Made by a program: the position numbers and the translations under genes. Positions 8,662-18,537 of a DNA stretch of 64,000 nt are shown one piece after another (the first letter of the stretch is position 1; every line of letters begins with the position of its first letter). Origin of the DNA: Citrobacter sp. On2M (lineage in GTDB: Bacteria; Pseudomonadota; Gammaproteobacteria; Enterobacterales; Enterobacteriaceae); the NCBI RefSeq assembly GCF_018035235.1, contig NZ_WPCV01000002.1, forward strand, positions 1,240,001 through 1,304,000, read 5' to 3'. The notes under the pieces were generated by a model that did not search any database, had not been told where the DNA came from, and was given only the letters and a program-made list of their open reading frames with translations.

Positions 8662-9692
8662 TGATTATTTATATAGCTGCATTTAATGGCGATGGTGGTC
8701 AGGGAGGTGTGGAGCGAGTAGTTTCACAACAAAAAAGAGTGCTGCAGAAGTTAAATCATACAGTAATTCTTGCTGATAAAAATTATTTTCGTTTGACAAG
8801 GGTTGTGACTAATAAAAAAATTCTGGTCCTACTGTATCCTCTCTTAACATCATTTTATTTCTTTTTTAAAAAGATCTTCGGCCATAAATTTACCGTAATA
8901 TCGCATGGATATTCATCGCCATTTTACAGCAATGATCTGTTAATAGCACATGGTAATATGAAATGTTACTCACAGACAATAATGAAAAGAAATCTTCGGT
9001 TATTATCTGGCAGCGGGGTCATAGCTTTCTATGAAAGATGTGCCGGAAGATTTTCGAAAAAAATTTGGGCGGTATCCAGAAGAGTAAAAAGAGAATGGAA
9101 GGAATATTATGGCGTAGATACTAGTAAAATTGATGTAGTTAGAAACTATATCAATTTAAATAAATTTACCGAAGATGAAGTGACTATTCAGCGGTACATT
9201 ACCTTTGTAGGACGGCTTGAAAAAGGAAAGGGCGTTGCCGAACTCATTGATATCTGCAGTGCACATCCTGAATTTCAGTTTAATCTGGTGTCGAGTATAC
9301 CTCCGCCAGAAGAGTTAACTGTCTTAAATAACGTTACATTTAGTATTGGTGTTCCTTATGAGTCGATGCCACAAGTTTTTAAAGAGGCTAAATTATTAAT
9401 TTTACCTTCAATGTATGAGGGTTTTGAGCTTGTTACAGTTGAAGCACTATGTTGTGGCACACCTGTAGTAGGATACGATGTCGGGGCTATAAGTGAACTG
9501 TATTCAGACAGGCATCCAGGTGTTTTCATGGTTGAAAACAAAGACGAACTTATTTCTAAGATTGGCCATATAATGAATCAGTCGGATGTTAATTATTTTA
9601 AATTAAGGCGAGATATTTACGAGCAACGAAATGTTTTCTCTGAAAATCACTACGAAGATATAATGAAAAAGGCTTTCGAAAATGGCTGTTGA
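8661..9692 (+). CDS. Family 4 glycosyltransferase
   Basis: The 343-residue protein has a GT-B fold. The N-terminus contains a glycine-rich acceptor loop (NGDGGQGGVERVV). The C-terminal domain has VGRLEKGKGVAELI and the GT4 EX7E signature in SMYEGFELVTVEALCCGTPV. Such enzymes are retaining transferases using UDP- or GDP-sugars. With manC and manB downstream, a mannosyltransferase is possible for this gene or the next. It overlaps the next gene by 11 bases within the coupled AT-rich operon. Confidence 0.85.
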   Translation: MIIYIAAFNGDGGQGGVERVVSQQKRVLQKLNHTVILADKNYFRLTRVVTNKKILVLLYPLLTSFYFFFKKIFGHKFTVISHGYSSPFYSNDLLIAHGNMKCYSQTIMKRNLRLLSGSGVIAFYERCAGRFSKKIWAVSRRVKREWKEYYGVDTSKIDVVRNYINLNKFTEDEVTIQRYITFVGRLEKGKGVAELIDICSAHPEFQFNLVSSIPPPEELTVLNNVTFSIGVPYESMPQVFKEAKLLILPSMYEGFELVTVEALCCGTPVVGYDVGAISELYSDRHPGVFMVENKDELISKIGHIMNQSDVNYFKLRRDIYEQRNVFSENHYEDIMKKAFENGC

Positions 9693-10818
9693 AAAATTCT
9701 GTCTGATATCAATAAATTCTTACAATGAATTAACAGGTGGTGGATTATACTTGCGTACGCTGGTTGCCTTTCTTAAAAAACAAAAGTTAGAGCTTACACT
9801 CATCGATAAAAAAAATGCAGTGAAAAACTTTACGCCTACCTTTAAGGAGCATTTTTCTTGTTCTAAAGGTCGTATGCAAGATGTAATCTCAAGATTTTTT
9901 CTTCTGCCATCCTTTTATATGGTTCATCTCTTTTCCATTATTCGCATATGCCGTCTAAATGATATTATAGGCTTGCATAACTCACGGCTTGGTATAATCT
10001 GCTGTTTATTAAAGTTTCTTTTCCCAAAAAAGAAATTCATTTTGTTTACTGATAATTTTGAATATCATCTCTTACAGCAGAAAAAGACAACCATAAGCAC
10101 AGCTTTCGAAAGAATTCTTGTAAAGCTAAATGAAAAACTTGGCCTACAGTTTGCGGATCTAGTAACATATATTACTCAACATGACAAAAAAGAGATTGAA
10201 CGCTTTTATCGGCTGAAAAATGTAAAGAGCTTAATTATACCTGTGGTTTTTGAAAAACAAGAAAATAATGGTTTCAAGTCGGTGGAATTCTTAGTTAAAC
10301 TTGAATTATTAAAATGTGACCCTAGACGTAAGTTCATTTTTACTGCATCATTTGACTTTTTCCCTAATGTACAAGCTGCAAAAGTAGTATTGGATACAGC
10401 CACAAATAACAAGGACTTCATTTTTGTGCTTGCTGGGCGAAAATTGTCTTCATTGGGACTTAAAGTGCCTGATAATATTTATATGTTTGAAGATTTAACT
10501 AGCGCGGAAATGTCATCACTTTTATCTTCTTGTGACATTTTTTATTCTCCTTTGACCTTGGGGAGTGGAATGAAGACAAAGGTTGCTGAGGCTATATCTT
10601 ACGGGTTACATATTTATGGCAGCAGGCACACGATGATCGGATATGAAGATATAATAGATAATAAAGAGTGTGTATCGTTAATTAACGATGTTGCTGAGCC
10701 TTTACCAAATAATGTCACTAATAATGTTTTTGATAAGGCAGTCATTCAATTAATACACGAAAAATATTACTCTTCCGAGCGATTTTCTGGAAATGAATTA
10801 AAAATTTTATCTGCGTAG
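9682..10818 (+). CDS. GT4-like glycosyltransferase (divergent)
   Basis: The 378-residue protein looks like a GT-B transferase: an N-terminal GGGLYLRTL loop and a C-terminal half with IFTASFDFFPNVQAA, LAGRKLSSLG and SPLTLGSGMKTKVAEAISYG. The last matches the position of the GT4 donor-binding EX7E region but in a divergent form. It is probably the last intact transferase of the O unit. The start lies inside the end of the previous gene. It is followed by 29 bases and a galE pseudogene. Confidence 0.75.
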   Translation: MAVEKFCLISINSYNELTGGGLYLRTLVAFLKKQKLELTLIDKKNAVKNFTPTFKEHFSCSKGRMQDVISRFFLLPSFYMVHLFSIIRICRLNDIIGLHNSRLGIICCLLKFLFPKKKFILFTDNFEYHLLQQKKTTISTAFERILVKLNEKLGLQFADLVTYITQHDKKEIERFYRLKNVKSLIIPVVFEKQENNGFKSVEFLVKLELLKCDPRRKFIFTASFDFFPNVQAAKVVLDTATNNKDFIFVLAGRKLSSLGLKVPDNIYMFEDLTSAEMSSLLSSCDIFYSPLTLGSGMKTKVAEAISYGLHIYGSRHTMIGYEDIIDNKECVSLINDVAEPLPNNVTNNVFDKAVIQLIHEKYYSSERFSGNELKILSA

Positions 10819-10847
10819 CACATTTATATTTTTCACAAAGAGGCCAC

Positions 10848-11862
10848 ATGAATATTTTAGTTACCAGTGGTGCAGGTTAGATTGGATCACATACAGTTGT
10901 TGAAGTATTAAATACTGGCCACTCAGTTATTGTTTTGGATGATTTTAGCAATTCTTCTCCGAAGTGCTTGAAGAAAATTAAAAACATTACTAATAAAGAA
11001 TTTTCGCATGTTGTTGGTGACGTTGGTAGCGGGCCAATATTTGATACTGTATTTAAAAATGAAAATTTGATGCTGTAATCCATTTTGCTGGATTTAAATA
11101 AGTTTCAGAATCACAACATCAGCCAATCAAATATTATAAAAATAATGTCTGTGCTAATCTAACTTTGTTAGAAAAAATGAAGCAATTCGACGTGCGTAAG
11201 TTTATATTTAGTTCTTCCGCAACCGTTCATGGCCAACTTGAAAGTGTGCCATTATCGGAAAACTCCATAATTGGTGGTACAACAAATCCCTACGGAACCT
11301 CAAAATTATTTGTGGAGAAAATTTTAGAAGACTTAAATCATACTAAATACTTTGACATAGTTTGCCTACGTTTTTTTAATTCAGTCTACGCTCATTCTAG
11401 CGGGTTGATTGGTGAATGCCCAGTAGGTGTTCCAAACAATCTGGTCCTATTTTTACTGGATGTTGCGAGCGGCGTCCTCCAGGATCTACATATATTTGGC
11501 TATGATTATCCTACACATGATGGAACTGGCGTCAGAGATTATATACATGTAGTAGATCTTGCCAAAGGTCATTTAGCTGCTATTGATTACTTGTCCACGA
11601 ATCCTGGATATCATTTTTTCAATTTAGGTACAGGGATAGGATATTCAGTGCTGGATCTCATTACTGCCTTTGAAAACAAACTGGGATAATAATTAATAAA
11701 GTTTTTTCAGACAGGCGACAAGGTGATATTGCTTCATACTGGGCTGATGCAGAACAAGCAAATAAGCTATTAAATTGGAAGGCTGAAAAAGATCTCCCCA
11801 CAATGTTACATGACTCATGGGATTGGAAACAAAAGTTCCCATACGGATTTGAAGATGTATGA
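10848..11862 (+). pseudogene. Decayed UDP-glucose/UDP-GlcNAc 4-epimerase (galE-like)
   Basis: A GalE-type reading can be followed end to end but is broken at least four times. It begins MNILVTSGAG, then has TAG at 10878-10880 exactly where the Tyr of GGAGYIGSH belongs. The frame shifts near 11067-11069 (NENF to DAVIHFAG). TAA at 11099-11101 replaces the residue after GFK. After an intact stretch (FSSSATVHG, NPYGTSK, GTGVRDYIHVVDLA) it stops at 11687-11689 and resumes in another frame (DRRQGDIASYWADA) to TGA 11860-11862. A good ribosome site (AAGAGG) remains. It would have supplied UDP-Gal or UDP-GalNAc, which housekeeping GalE could still provide. Confidence 0.9.
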
Positions 11863-12707
11863 TTTATCCCACAGTGTTTTATTGATGTAATGAAAATATG
11901 TTTCCCTCTTAATTTTTGGTTTCATTTGTACAGTGAATGGTTTACATTTATAAGAGTCTATCCCAATAGGAATTTCGACTAGATAGCAAGCACATATAAA
12001 AATCATAATTTCAACAAGGATATTGTTGAATTTATTTTTAAGAGAAACTCCGGTAAAATAATTTAAAAGAGCTACTGGTATGCACGTTACTGTAGGGGAT
12101 TACAATCGCTTGCTGATTTATATATTACTATTAGCAATATATAAATCAGCAAAGGTTCTGATACATGTTGCCAACTTTTTATCGAGCGGAAAATCGATTT
12201 GTCGCGTATTTACTAGCTGCGTGAATTGATGAAAACTGACTGATTCAGCATCTAGTTGTACTTGAAAAATTCCTCTGAATTAACAAAAGAGTTTAATTTG
12301 ATACTCAACATCAAGAAAATATTTATCGATAGTTGTAAATACAGTTGATTGTTACAGTAATATACCCATATGTCTATAGTGAATGATGTTAATGAAATTT
12401 CTAAAGAGTTATGTTAGTATATATCATGTGAGACATGTTGAGAGTGTTTAATATAATATTACTGAGTGAATGGCTTCAGTAAAACCTGCACTAATTCAAG
12501 CATCGGTTTCGAGGGCATGAGATCAAAGAAGGCATACAGATAATAATTGTAACCACCATATATGGCTGTGAAGGACGGTTAATAGATTGGTTAACGATCA
12601 AGATTATTACTCTGTTTTCGCTAACCATACATGTGAGTTTGTTATGTCGAGTTTCTCCTGGAAATTACGACAATCAACATTTATGAACGCTAAAGAAGAC
12701 GAGTTTT
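11863..12707 (+). other. Gene-free AT-rich stretch before manC
   Basis: These 845 bases between the galE pseudogene and manC hold no frame that I recognise in any of the six readings. They contain a perfect 17-bp inverted repeat (12110-12152). They are probably decayed O-antigen or insertion-element DNA plus the promoter region of manC, but no remnant could be identified by eye. Confidence 0.6.
12110..12152. repeat. Perfect 17-bp inverted repeat
   Basis: TTGCTGATTTATATATT (12110-12126) is followed by a 9-base spacer (ACTATTAGC) and its exact reverse complement (12136-12152). No T-run follows, so a simple terminator is unlikely. It might be an operator, a transcript-stabilising hairpin, or the fused ends of a lost element. 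Confidence 0.85.
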
Positions 12708-14147
12708 ATGCGGAAAAATAATATGATTTTACCAATCATTATGGCCGGTGGAACCGGTAGCCGTTTATGGCCACTCTCTCGTGTACTCTTTCCAAAGCAG
12801 TTCCTTTGCCTGGATGGAGAGTTGACGATGTTACAGGCGACAATTCATCGCCTGAAAGGGATTGACTGTGATAATCCTGTAGTGATTTGCAATGAACAAC
12901 ACCGCTTCATAGTCGCTGAACAATTGCGTCAGATGGATAAACTGACGAAAAATATTATTCTGGAGCCGGTTGGTCGCAACACTGCTCCGGCGATTGCGTT
13001 GGCGGCGTTAGCTGCAGCTCGGACTGGGCCTGACGATCACTCCCTGATGCTGGTTTTAGCTGCCGACCATGTTATTCAGGACGAAGAAGCCTTTCGTGCT
13101 GCAGTGCGCAAAGCTTTACCTCATGCGCAGAATGGAAAGCTTGTAACCTTCGGCATTGTTCCAAATAAACCTGAAACGGGTTATGGCTACATTCGCCGAG
13201 GAGATGCCAGTAGCAGTGTTGATACTACTGGTGCATTCAAGGTAGCTCAGTTTGTTGAGAAGCCAAATATGGAAAAGGCTGAAACATACGTGGCTAGTGG
13301 CGAATACTACTGGAACAGCGGTATGTTCTTATTCCGCGCCGATCGCTATGTAGAAGAATTACAGAAGTTCCGTCCCGATATCTTAGCCGCGTGCGAAAAT
13401 GCTATGAGCGTAGTCGATCCAGATCTTGATTTTATTCGGGTTGATGAAGAAGCATTTCTGGCTTGTCCTGATGAATCAATTGATTACGCAGTTATGGAAC
13501 AGACTTCTGACGCTGTGGTTGTACCTATGGATGCTGGCTGGAGCGATGTAGGTTCTTGGTCCTCTTTGTGGGATATCAGTCCCAAGTCGCCGGAAGGAAA
13601 TGTGATTACTGGTGATGTACTTTCTCATAACACTGAAAACAGTTTTCTGTATTCCGAATCAGGCTTGTTGGCTACAGTCGGCGTGAAGGATTTAGTTGTG
13701 GTTCATACTAAAGATGCGGTGCTGATTGCCGATCGTAACTCTGTTCAGGATGTCAAAAAAATTGTCGAATCCATTAAAACTGATGGCCGGCATGAACATC
13801 ATACCCACCGCGAAGTATATCGTCCTTGGGGGAAGTACGATTCCATCGATACCGGTGAACGTTACCAAGTGAAACGGCTGACGGTTAAACCTGGCGAAGG
13901 GATCTCTTTGCAGATGCATCATCACCGCGCTGAGCATTGGATAATCGTTGCGGGAACTGCACAGGTTACGATTAATGACCAGATTCGCTTGTTGGGCGAA
14001 AATGAGTCCGTTTATATTCCCGTCGGTGCGAAACACTGTCTTGAAAATCCTGGAAAGATCCCGCTTGAATTGATTGAAGTTCGCTCAGGCTCCTATCTTG
14101 GAGAGGACGATATTGTGCGTTTGGCAGACCGGTATGGTCGAGCTTGA
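12708..14147 (+). CDS. manC: Mannose-1-phosphate guanylyltransferase / mannose-6-phosphate isomerase
   Basis: The 479-residue protein makes GDP-mannose from mannose-1-phosphate and GTP in the cytoplasm. The N-terminal pyrophosphorylase domain has [19 protein letters not shown] (about 14-32) and VEKP. The C-terminal type II isomerase cupin has [19 protein letters not shown] and [10 protein letters not shown] with metal-binding His residues. Length is normal for the bifunctional form. ManB follows after 18 bases. With no gmd or fcl in the window, GDP-mannose itself, not GDP-fucose, is the likely product. I chose the ATG at 12708; a second ATG 15 bases on has no better ribosome site. Confidence 0.93.
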   Translation: MRKNNMILPIIMAGGTGSRLWPLSRVLFPKQFLCLDGELTMLQATIHRLKGIDCDNPVVICNEQHRFIVAEQLRQMDKLTKNIILEPVGRNTAPAIALAALAAARTGPDDHSLMLVLAADHVIQDEEAFRAAVRKALPHAQNGKLVTFGIVPNKPETGYGYIRRGDASSSVDTTGAFKVAQFVEKPNMEKAETYVASGEYYWNSGMFLFRADRYVEELQKFRPDILAACENAMSVVDPDLDFIRVDEEAFLACPDESIDYAVMEQTSDAVVVPMDAGWSDVGSWSSLWDISPKSPEGNVITGDVLSHNTENSFLYSESGLLATVGVKDLVVVHTKDAVLIADRNSVQDVKKIVESIKTDGRHEHHTHREVYRPWGKYDSIDTGERYQVKRLTVKPGEGISLQMHHHRAEHWIIVAGTAQVTINDQIRLLGENESVYIPVGAKHCLENPGKIPLELIEVRSGSYLGEDDIVRLADRYGRA

Positions 14148-14165
14148 GGGTAGCATAAGGTCATT

Positions 14166-15536
14166 ATGGAAAAGTTAACCTGTTTTAAAGCCTACGATAT
14201 TCGCGGCCGTTTGGGCGATGAGCTTAACGAAGACATCGCCTGGCGTATTGGCCGGGCCTATGGCGAATACCTGAAACCGAAAACCATCGTCCTTGGCGGC
14301 GACGTGCGTCTTACCAGTGAAGCGCTGAAGATGGCACTGGCGAAGGGCCTGCGCGACGCGGGCGTTGATGTGTTGGATATCGGACTCTCCGGTACGGAAG
14401 AGATTTATTTCGCCACCTTCCACCTCGGCGTAGACGGCGGTATTGAAGTGACTGCCAGTCACAACCCAATGGATTACAACGGCATGAAGCTCGTACGCCA
14501 AGGTGCTCGCCCGATAAGCGGCGATACTGGGCTGCGTGATGTTCAGCGTCTGGCGGAAACCAATGACTTCCCTTTGGTGGAAGCGTCGCAGCGCGGCGGT
14601 TATCAGAAAATCGACCTGCGCGAGGCGTATCTCGACCATCTGCTTGGCTATATCGACGTGAAAAACCTCAGACCGCTGAAGTTGGTTATCAATTCCGGTA
14701 ACGGTGCGGCGGGCCCGGTGGTGGATGCGCTGGAAGCGCGCTTTAAGGCGTTGAACATACCGATAACCTTCATCAAAGTGCACAACACACCCGACGGTAA
14801 TTTTCCCAACGGTATTCCAAACCCATTGCTGCCGGAGTGCAGGGCCGACACTCGCAATGCGGTCATTGAACACGATGCCGACATGGGGATTGCCTTCGAC
14901 GGTGATTTCGACCGCTGCTTCCTGTTCGATGAAACCGGGCAGTTCATCGAGGGCTACTACATCGTCGGCCTGCTGGCGGAGGCGTTCCTAAAGCGCAACC
15001 CGGGGGCGAAAATTATTCATGACCCGCGTTTATCGTGGAACACCGTGGACGTGGTGAGCGCCGCAGGCGGCACGCCGGTGATGTCGAAAACCGGTCATGC
15101 CTTCATCAAGGAGCGCATGCGTCAGGAAGATGCAATTTACGGTGGCGAGATGAGCGCCCATCACTACTTCCGCGATTTTGCTTACTGCGACAGCGGGATG
15201 ATTCCGTGGCTGCTGGTGACCGAACTGCTGTGCCTGCGCGGTAAAACGCTGGGGGAACTGGTGTGTGACCGCATGGCAGCCTTCCCGGCGAGCGGCGAAA
15301 TCAACAGCAAGCTTGCCGAACCCGAGACGGCCATCGCCCGGGTGGCAGAACACTTTGCCAGCCACGCGCTGGAGGTCGACAACACCGATGGTATCAGCAT
15401 GGCCTGGGCCGACTGGCGCTTTAACCTGCGTTCGTCGAATACCGAGCCGGTGGTGCGCCTGAACGTGGAATCACGCGGTAACCCGGCGCTGATGGAAGCT
15501 CGCACCCAAGAAATACTTGAACTGTTGCGAAAATAG
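14166..15536 (+). CDS. manB: Phosphomannomutase (ManB/CpsG type)
   Basis: The 456-residue protein interconverts mannose-6-phosphate and mannose-1-phosphate, the step before ManC. It shows the four alpha-phosphohexomutase signatures in order: TASHNP with the phosphorylated Ser (about 98-103), the metal-binding DGDFDR (about 244-249), the sugar-binding GGEMSAHH and the phosphate-binding RSSNTEP. It is clearly richer in G and C than manC and the genes to the left, and reads like the colanic-acid cpsG version. This suggests a recombination joint between manC and manB. The product is co-directional with manC and probably co-transcribed. Confidence 0.93.
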   Translation: MEKLTCFKAYDIRGRLGDELNEDIAWRIGRAYGEYLKPKTIVLGGDVRLTSEALKMALAKGLRDAGVDVLDIGLSGTEEIYFATFHLGVDGGIEVTASHNPMDYNGMKLVRQGARPISGDTGLRDVQRLAETNDFPLVEASQRGGYQKIDLREAYLDHLLGYIDVKNLRPLKLVINSGNGAAGPVVDALEARFKALNIPITFIKVHNTPDGNFPNGIPNPLLPECRADTRNAVIEHDADMGIAFDGDFDRCFLFDETGQFIEGYYIVGLLAEAFLKRNPGAKIIHDPRLSWNTVDVVSAAGGTPVMSKTGHAFIKERMRQEDAIYGGEMSAHHYFRDFAYCDSGMIPWLLVTELLCLRGKTLGELVCDRMAAFPASGEINSKLAEPETAIARVAEHFASHALEVDNTDGISMAWADWRFNLRSSNTEPVVRLNVESRGNPALMEARTQEILELLRK

Positions 15537-15706
15537 AAATCTATGGGTTACTGTTCAGGAAAGATTCTTTTGACTGCCTAATTTTCCAATCAGTGTGACA
15601 TAGCGCAGCAAATGCTATTCATCTCATCTATTCCTGAGTTAACATCCATACCATATTTCAAGCCGCGCATACCTTGCGCGGTGACCACACCTGACAGGAG
15701 TATGTA

Positions 15707-17113
15707 ATGTCCAAGCAACAGATCGGCGTCGTCGGTATGGCAGTGATGGGGCGCAACCTGGCGCTCAACATCGAAAGCCGTGGTTATACCGTCTCCATCT
15801 TCAACCGCTCACGCGAAAAAACTGAAGAAGTTGTTGCCGAGAACCCGGGTAAGAAACTGGTACCTTATTACACGGTGAAAGAGTTCGTCGAGTCTCTTGA
15901 AACCCCACGTCGTATCCTGTTAATGGTGAAAGCGGGCGCTGGCACCGATGCTGCCATCGATTCCCTGAAACCGTATCTGGATAAAGGCGACATCATCATT
16001 GATGGCGGTAATACCTTCTTCCAGGATACCATTCGTCGTAACCGCGAACTGTCTGCTGAAGGCTTCAACTTCATCGGTACCGGTGTTTCCGGCGGTGAAG
16101 AGGGCGCCCTGAAAGGCCCATCCATCATGCCTGGTGGCCAGAAAGAAGCATACGAACTGGTTGCACCTATCCTGACTAAGATTGCTGCGGTTGCTGAAGA
16201 TGGCGAACCGTGCGTGACCTATATCGGTGCGGATGGTGCAGGTCACTATGTGAAGATGGTACACAACGGTATCGAATACGGCGATATGCAACTGATTGCT
16301 GAAGCCTATTCCCTGCTTAAAGGCGGCCTGAACCTGTCTAACGAAGAGCTGGCAACCACCTTCACCGAGTGGAACGAAGGTGAGCTGAGCAGCTACCTGA
16401 TCGACATCACCAAAGATATCTTCACCAAAAAAGATGAAGAGGGTAAATATCTGGTTGATGTGATCCTCGACGAAGCCGCGAACAAAGGTACCGGTAAGTG
16501 GACCAGCCAGAGCTCTCTGGATCTGGGCGAACCGCTGTCGCTGATCACCGAGTCCGTCTTCGCGCGCTACATCTCTTCTCTGAAAGACCAGCGCGTGGCG
16601 GCATCTAAAGTTCTCTCTGGCCCGCAGGCTAAACTGGCTGGTGATAAAGCAGAGTTCGTTGAGAAAGTCCGTCGCGCACTGTATCTGGGTAAAATCGTCT
16701 CCTACGCGCAGGGCTTCTCTCAGCTGCGTGCTGCATCTGACGAATACAACTGGGATCTGAACTACGGTGAAATCGCGAAGATCTTCCGCGCGGGTTGCAT
16801 CATTCGTGCGCAGTTCCTGCAGAAAATCACCGACGCCTATGCTGAAAACAAAGGTATCGCCAACCTGCTGCTGGCACCGTACTTTAAAAATATCGCTGAT
16901 GAGTATCAGCAAGCGCTGCGTGACGTTGTGGCTTACGCTGTGCAGAACGGTATTCCGGTGCCAACCTTCTCCGCTGCAGTGGCGTACTACGACAGCTACC
17001 GTTCTGCGTTGCTGCCAGCTAACCTGATCCAGGCACAGCGTGACTACTTCGGCGCGCATACGTATAAACGTACCGATAAAGAAGGTGTGTTCCACACCGA
17101 ATGGCTGGATTAA
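15707..17113 (+). CDS. gnd: 6-phosphogluconate dehydrogenase
   Basis: The 468-residue protein decarboxylates 6-phosphogluconate to ribulose-5-phosphate with NADP+ in the pentose phosphate pathway. It has the N-terminal dinucleotide site [16 protein letters not shown] and the catalytic segment [19 protein letters not shown]. Length is normal. A good ribosome site (CAGGAG) precedes the ATG, and a small hairpin (CCGCGC/GCGCGG, 15663-15681) sits in the 170-base leader. gnd is the classic right boundary of enteric O-antigen loci and is often carried along in O-antigen exchange. Confidence 0.97.
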   Translation: MSKQQIGVVGMAVMGRNLALNIESRGYTVSIFNRSREKTEEVVAENPGKKLVPYYTVKEFVESLETPRRILLMVKAGAGTDAAIDSLKPYLDKGDIIIDGGNTFFQDTIRRNRELSAEGFNFIGTGVSGGEEGALKGPSIMPGGQKEAYELVAPILTKIAAVAEDGEPCVTYIGADGAGHYVKMVHNGIEYGDMQLIAEAYSLLKGGLNLSNEELATTFTEWNEGELSSYLIDITKDIFTKKDEEGKYLVDVILDEAANKGTGKWTSQSSLDLGEPLSLITESVFARYISSLKDQRVAASKVLSGPQAKLAGDKAEFVEKVRRALYLGKIVSYAQGFSQLRAASDEYNWDLNYGEIAKIFRAGCIIRAQFLQKITDAYAENKGIANLLLAPYFKNIADEYQQALRDVVAYAVQNGIPVPTFSAAVAYYDSYRSALLPANLIQAQRDYFGAHTYKRTDKEGVFHTEWLD

Positions 17114-17140
17114 TCTGATTTATCCCTGCTGTAAATCCAG

Positions 17141-17168
17141 GCCCGGAGCGTTCCTCCGGGCTTTTTTA
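17141..17168 (+). terminator. Rho-independent terminator after gnd
   Basis: A perfect 8-bp stem, GCCCGGAG and CTCCGGGC, with a 5-base loop is followed by six T, 28 bases after the gnd stop. Confidence 0.9.
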
Positions 17169-17311
17169 TTGCCAAAAAATGGGATTCAGCCAGGTCTGAT
17201 AGCCGGTGTTATGGCAAATCACGATATACTGACGACATGCTGAGCCGATACGCCACAATGCTGGCGGTCTGTTTACCCTCAAATGTTTAACCGGAAGAAG
17301 TTACAGAGCGA

Positions 17312-18478
17312 ATGAAGATAACTATCTCAGGAACAGGTTACGTAGGTTTGTCGAACGGTATTCTGATTGCCCAGCACCACGAAGTGGTCGCGCTGGATAT
17401 TGTTCCGGCGAAAGTTGAGATGCTGAATCAGAAGAAATCACCGATTGTTGACAAAGAGATTGAAGAGTATCTGGCGACGAAGCAACTGAATTTCCGCGCC
17501 ACGACAGATAAGCATGATGCCTACCGCGATGCGGATTACGTTATCATCGCGACACCTACTGATTACGATCCTAAGACTAACTATTTTAACACCTCGAGCG
17601 TCGAGTCAGTGATCCGCGATGTGGTCGAAATCAACCCAAATGCGGTAATGGTCATCAAGTCTACCATCCCGGTCGGTTTTACAAATTCGATTAAAGAACA
17701 GTTGGGCATCGACAATATCTTCTTCTCGCCGGAGTTTCTGCGTGAAGGCCGCGCGCTGTACGACAATTTGCATCCGTCCCGTATCGTCATTGGTGAACGT
17801 TCCGAGCGCGCGGAGCGTTTTGCAGCATTGCTGCAGGAGGGGGCGGTGAAAAAGGACATTCCGACGCTGTTCACCGACTCAACTGAAGCCGAAGCCATCA
17901 AGCTTTTCGCTAATACTTATCTGGCGTTACGCGTGGCCTACTTTAACGAATTGGATAGCTATGCTGAAAGTCTTGGTCTGAACTCCCGACAGATCATTGA
18001 AGGTGTGTGCCTGGATCCGCGAATTGGTAATCATTACAACAACCCGTCATTTGGCTACGGTGGCTATTGCCTGCCGAAAGATACGAAGCAGTTGCTGGCT
18101 AACTATGCGTCTGTGCCGAACAACATTATTGGCGCGATCGTTGATGCTAACCGCACGCGCAAAGATTTTATTGCCGATTCTATCCTTGCGCGCAAACCTA
18201 AAGTGGTTGGCGTGTATCGTTTGATCATGAAAAGTGGTTCCGATAACTTCCGGGCATCCTCTATTCAGGGAATCATGAAGCGTATTAAAGCCAAGGGTGT
18301 GCCCGTTATTATTTATGAACCTGTGATGGAGGAAGATGAGTTTTTCCACTCTCGGGTCGTTCGTGATCTTCATACGTTCAAAAATGAGGCAGATATTATT
18401 ATTTCTAACCGCATGACGTCAGAATTATCTGATGTTGCCGAAAAAGTGTATACACGCGATCTTTTTGGTAGCGATTAA
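17312..18478 (+). CDS. ugd: UDP-glucose 6-dehydrogenase
   Basis: The 388-residue enzyme oxidises UDP-glucose to UDP-glucuronate, used for colanic acid, for aminoarabinose modification of lipid A and possibly for the O unit. It has the N-terminal NAD site [14 protein letters not shown], the STIPVGFT loop and the catalytic Cys in [14 protein letters not shown]. Length equals the enteric norm. It has its own 200-base upstream region. In enterics that region responds to PmrA, PhoP and Rcs, but I could not identify those boxes here with confidence. UDP-glucuronate is the substrate of the neighbouring Uge. Confidence 0.96.
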   Translation: MKITISGTGYVGLSNGILIAQHHEVVALDIVPAKVEMLNQKKSPIVDKEIEEYLATKQLNFRATTDKHDAYRDADYVIIATPTDYDPKTNYFNTSSVESVIRDVVEINPNAVMVIKSTIPVGFTNSIKEQLGIDNIFFSPEFLREGRALYDNLHPSRIVIGERSERAERFAALLQEGAVKKDIPTLFTDSTEAEAIKLFANTYLALRVAYFNELDSYAESLGLNSRQIIEGVCLDPRIGNHYNNPSFGYGGYCLPKDTKQLLANYASVPNNIIGAIVDANRTRKDFIADSILARKPKVVGVYRLIMKSGSDNFRASSIQGIMKRIKAKGVPVIIYEPVMEEDEFFHSRVVRDLHTFKNEADIIISNRMTSELSDVAEKVYTRDLFGSD

Positions 18479-18493
18479 TCTCACTCTTCATAT

Positions 18494-18519
18494 AAAAGGC
18501 CTTATTAAAGGCCTTTTTA
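18494..18519. terminator. Bidirectional terminator between ugd and uge
   Basis: AAAAGGCC and GGCCTTTT form a perfect 8-bp stem with an 8-base loop, with T on the plus side and the matching A-run on the minus side. It lies between two convergent genes and can serve both. Confidence 0.85.
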
Positions 18520-18537
18520 TTCTAAATTGGTCCGTAA

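Noticed and set aside
11815-12006. A 63-codon minus-strand frame at the end of the galE pseudogene, possible transposase remnant
   Set aside because: The start lies in the pseudogene tail and the translation matched no transposase motif I know; the AT-rich sequence gives such frames by chance.
14175-14873. A 232-codon minus-strand frame inside manB
   Set aside because: It is a shadow of a GC-rich intact gene with clear phosphomannomutase motifs; nothing in its translation looks like a protein family.
15920-17095. A 391-codon open frame on the minus strand opposite gnd
   Set aside because: It lies wholly within gnd, has no recognisable domain or ribosome site, and arises from the codon bias of the highly expressed gnd gene.
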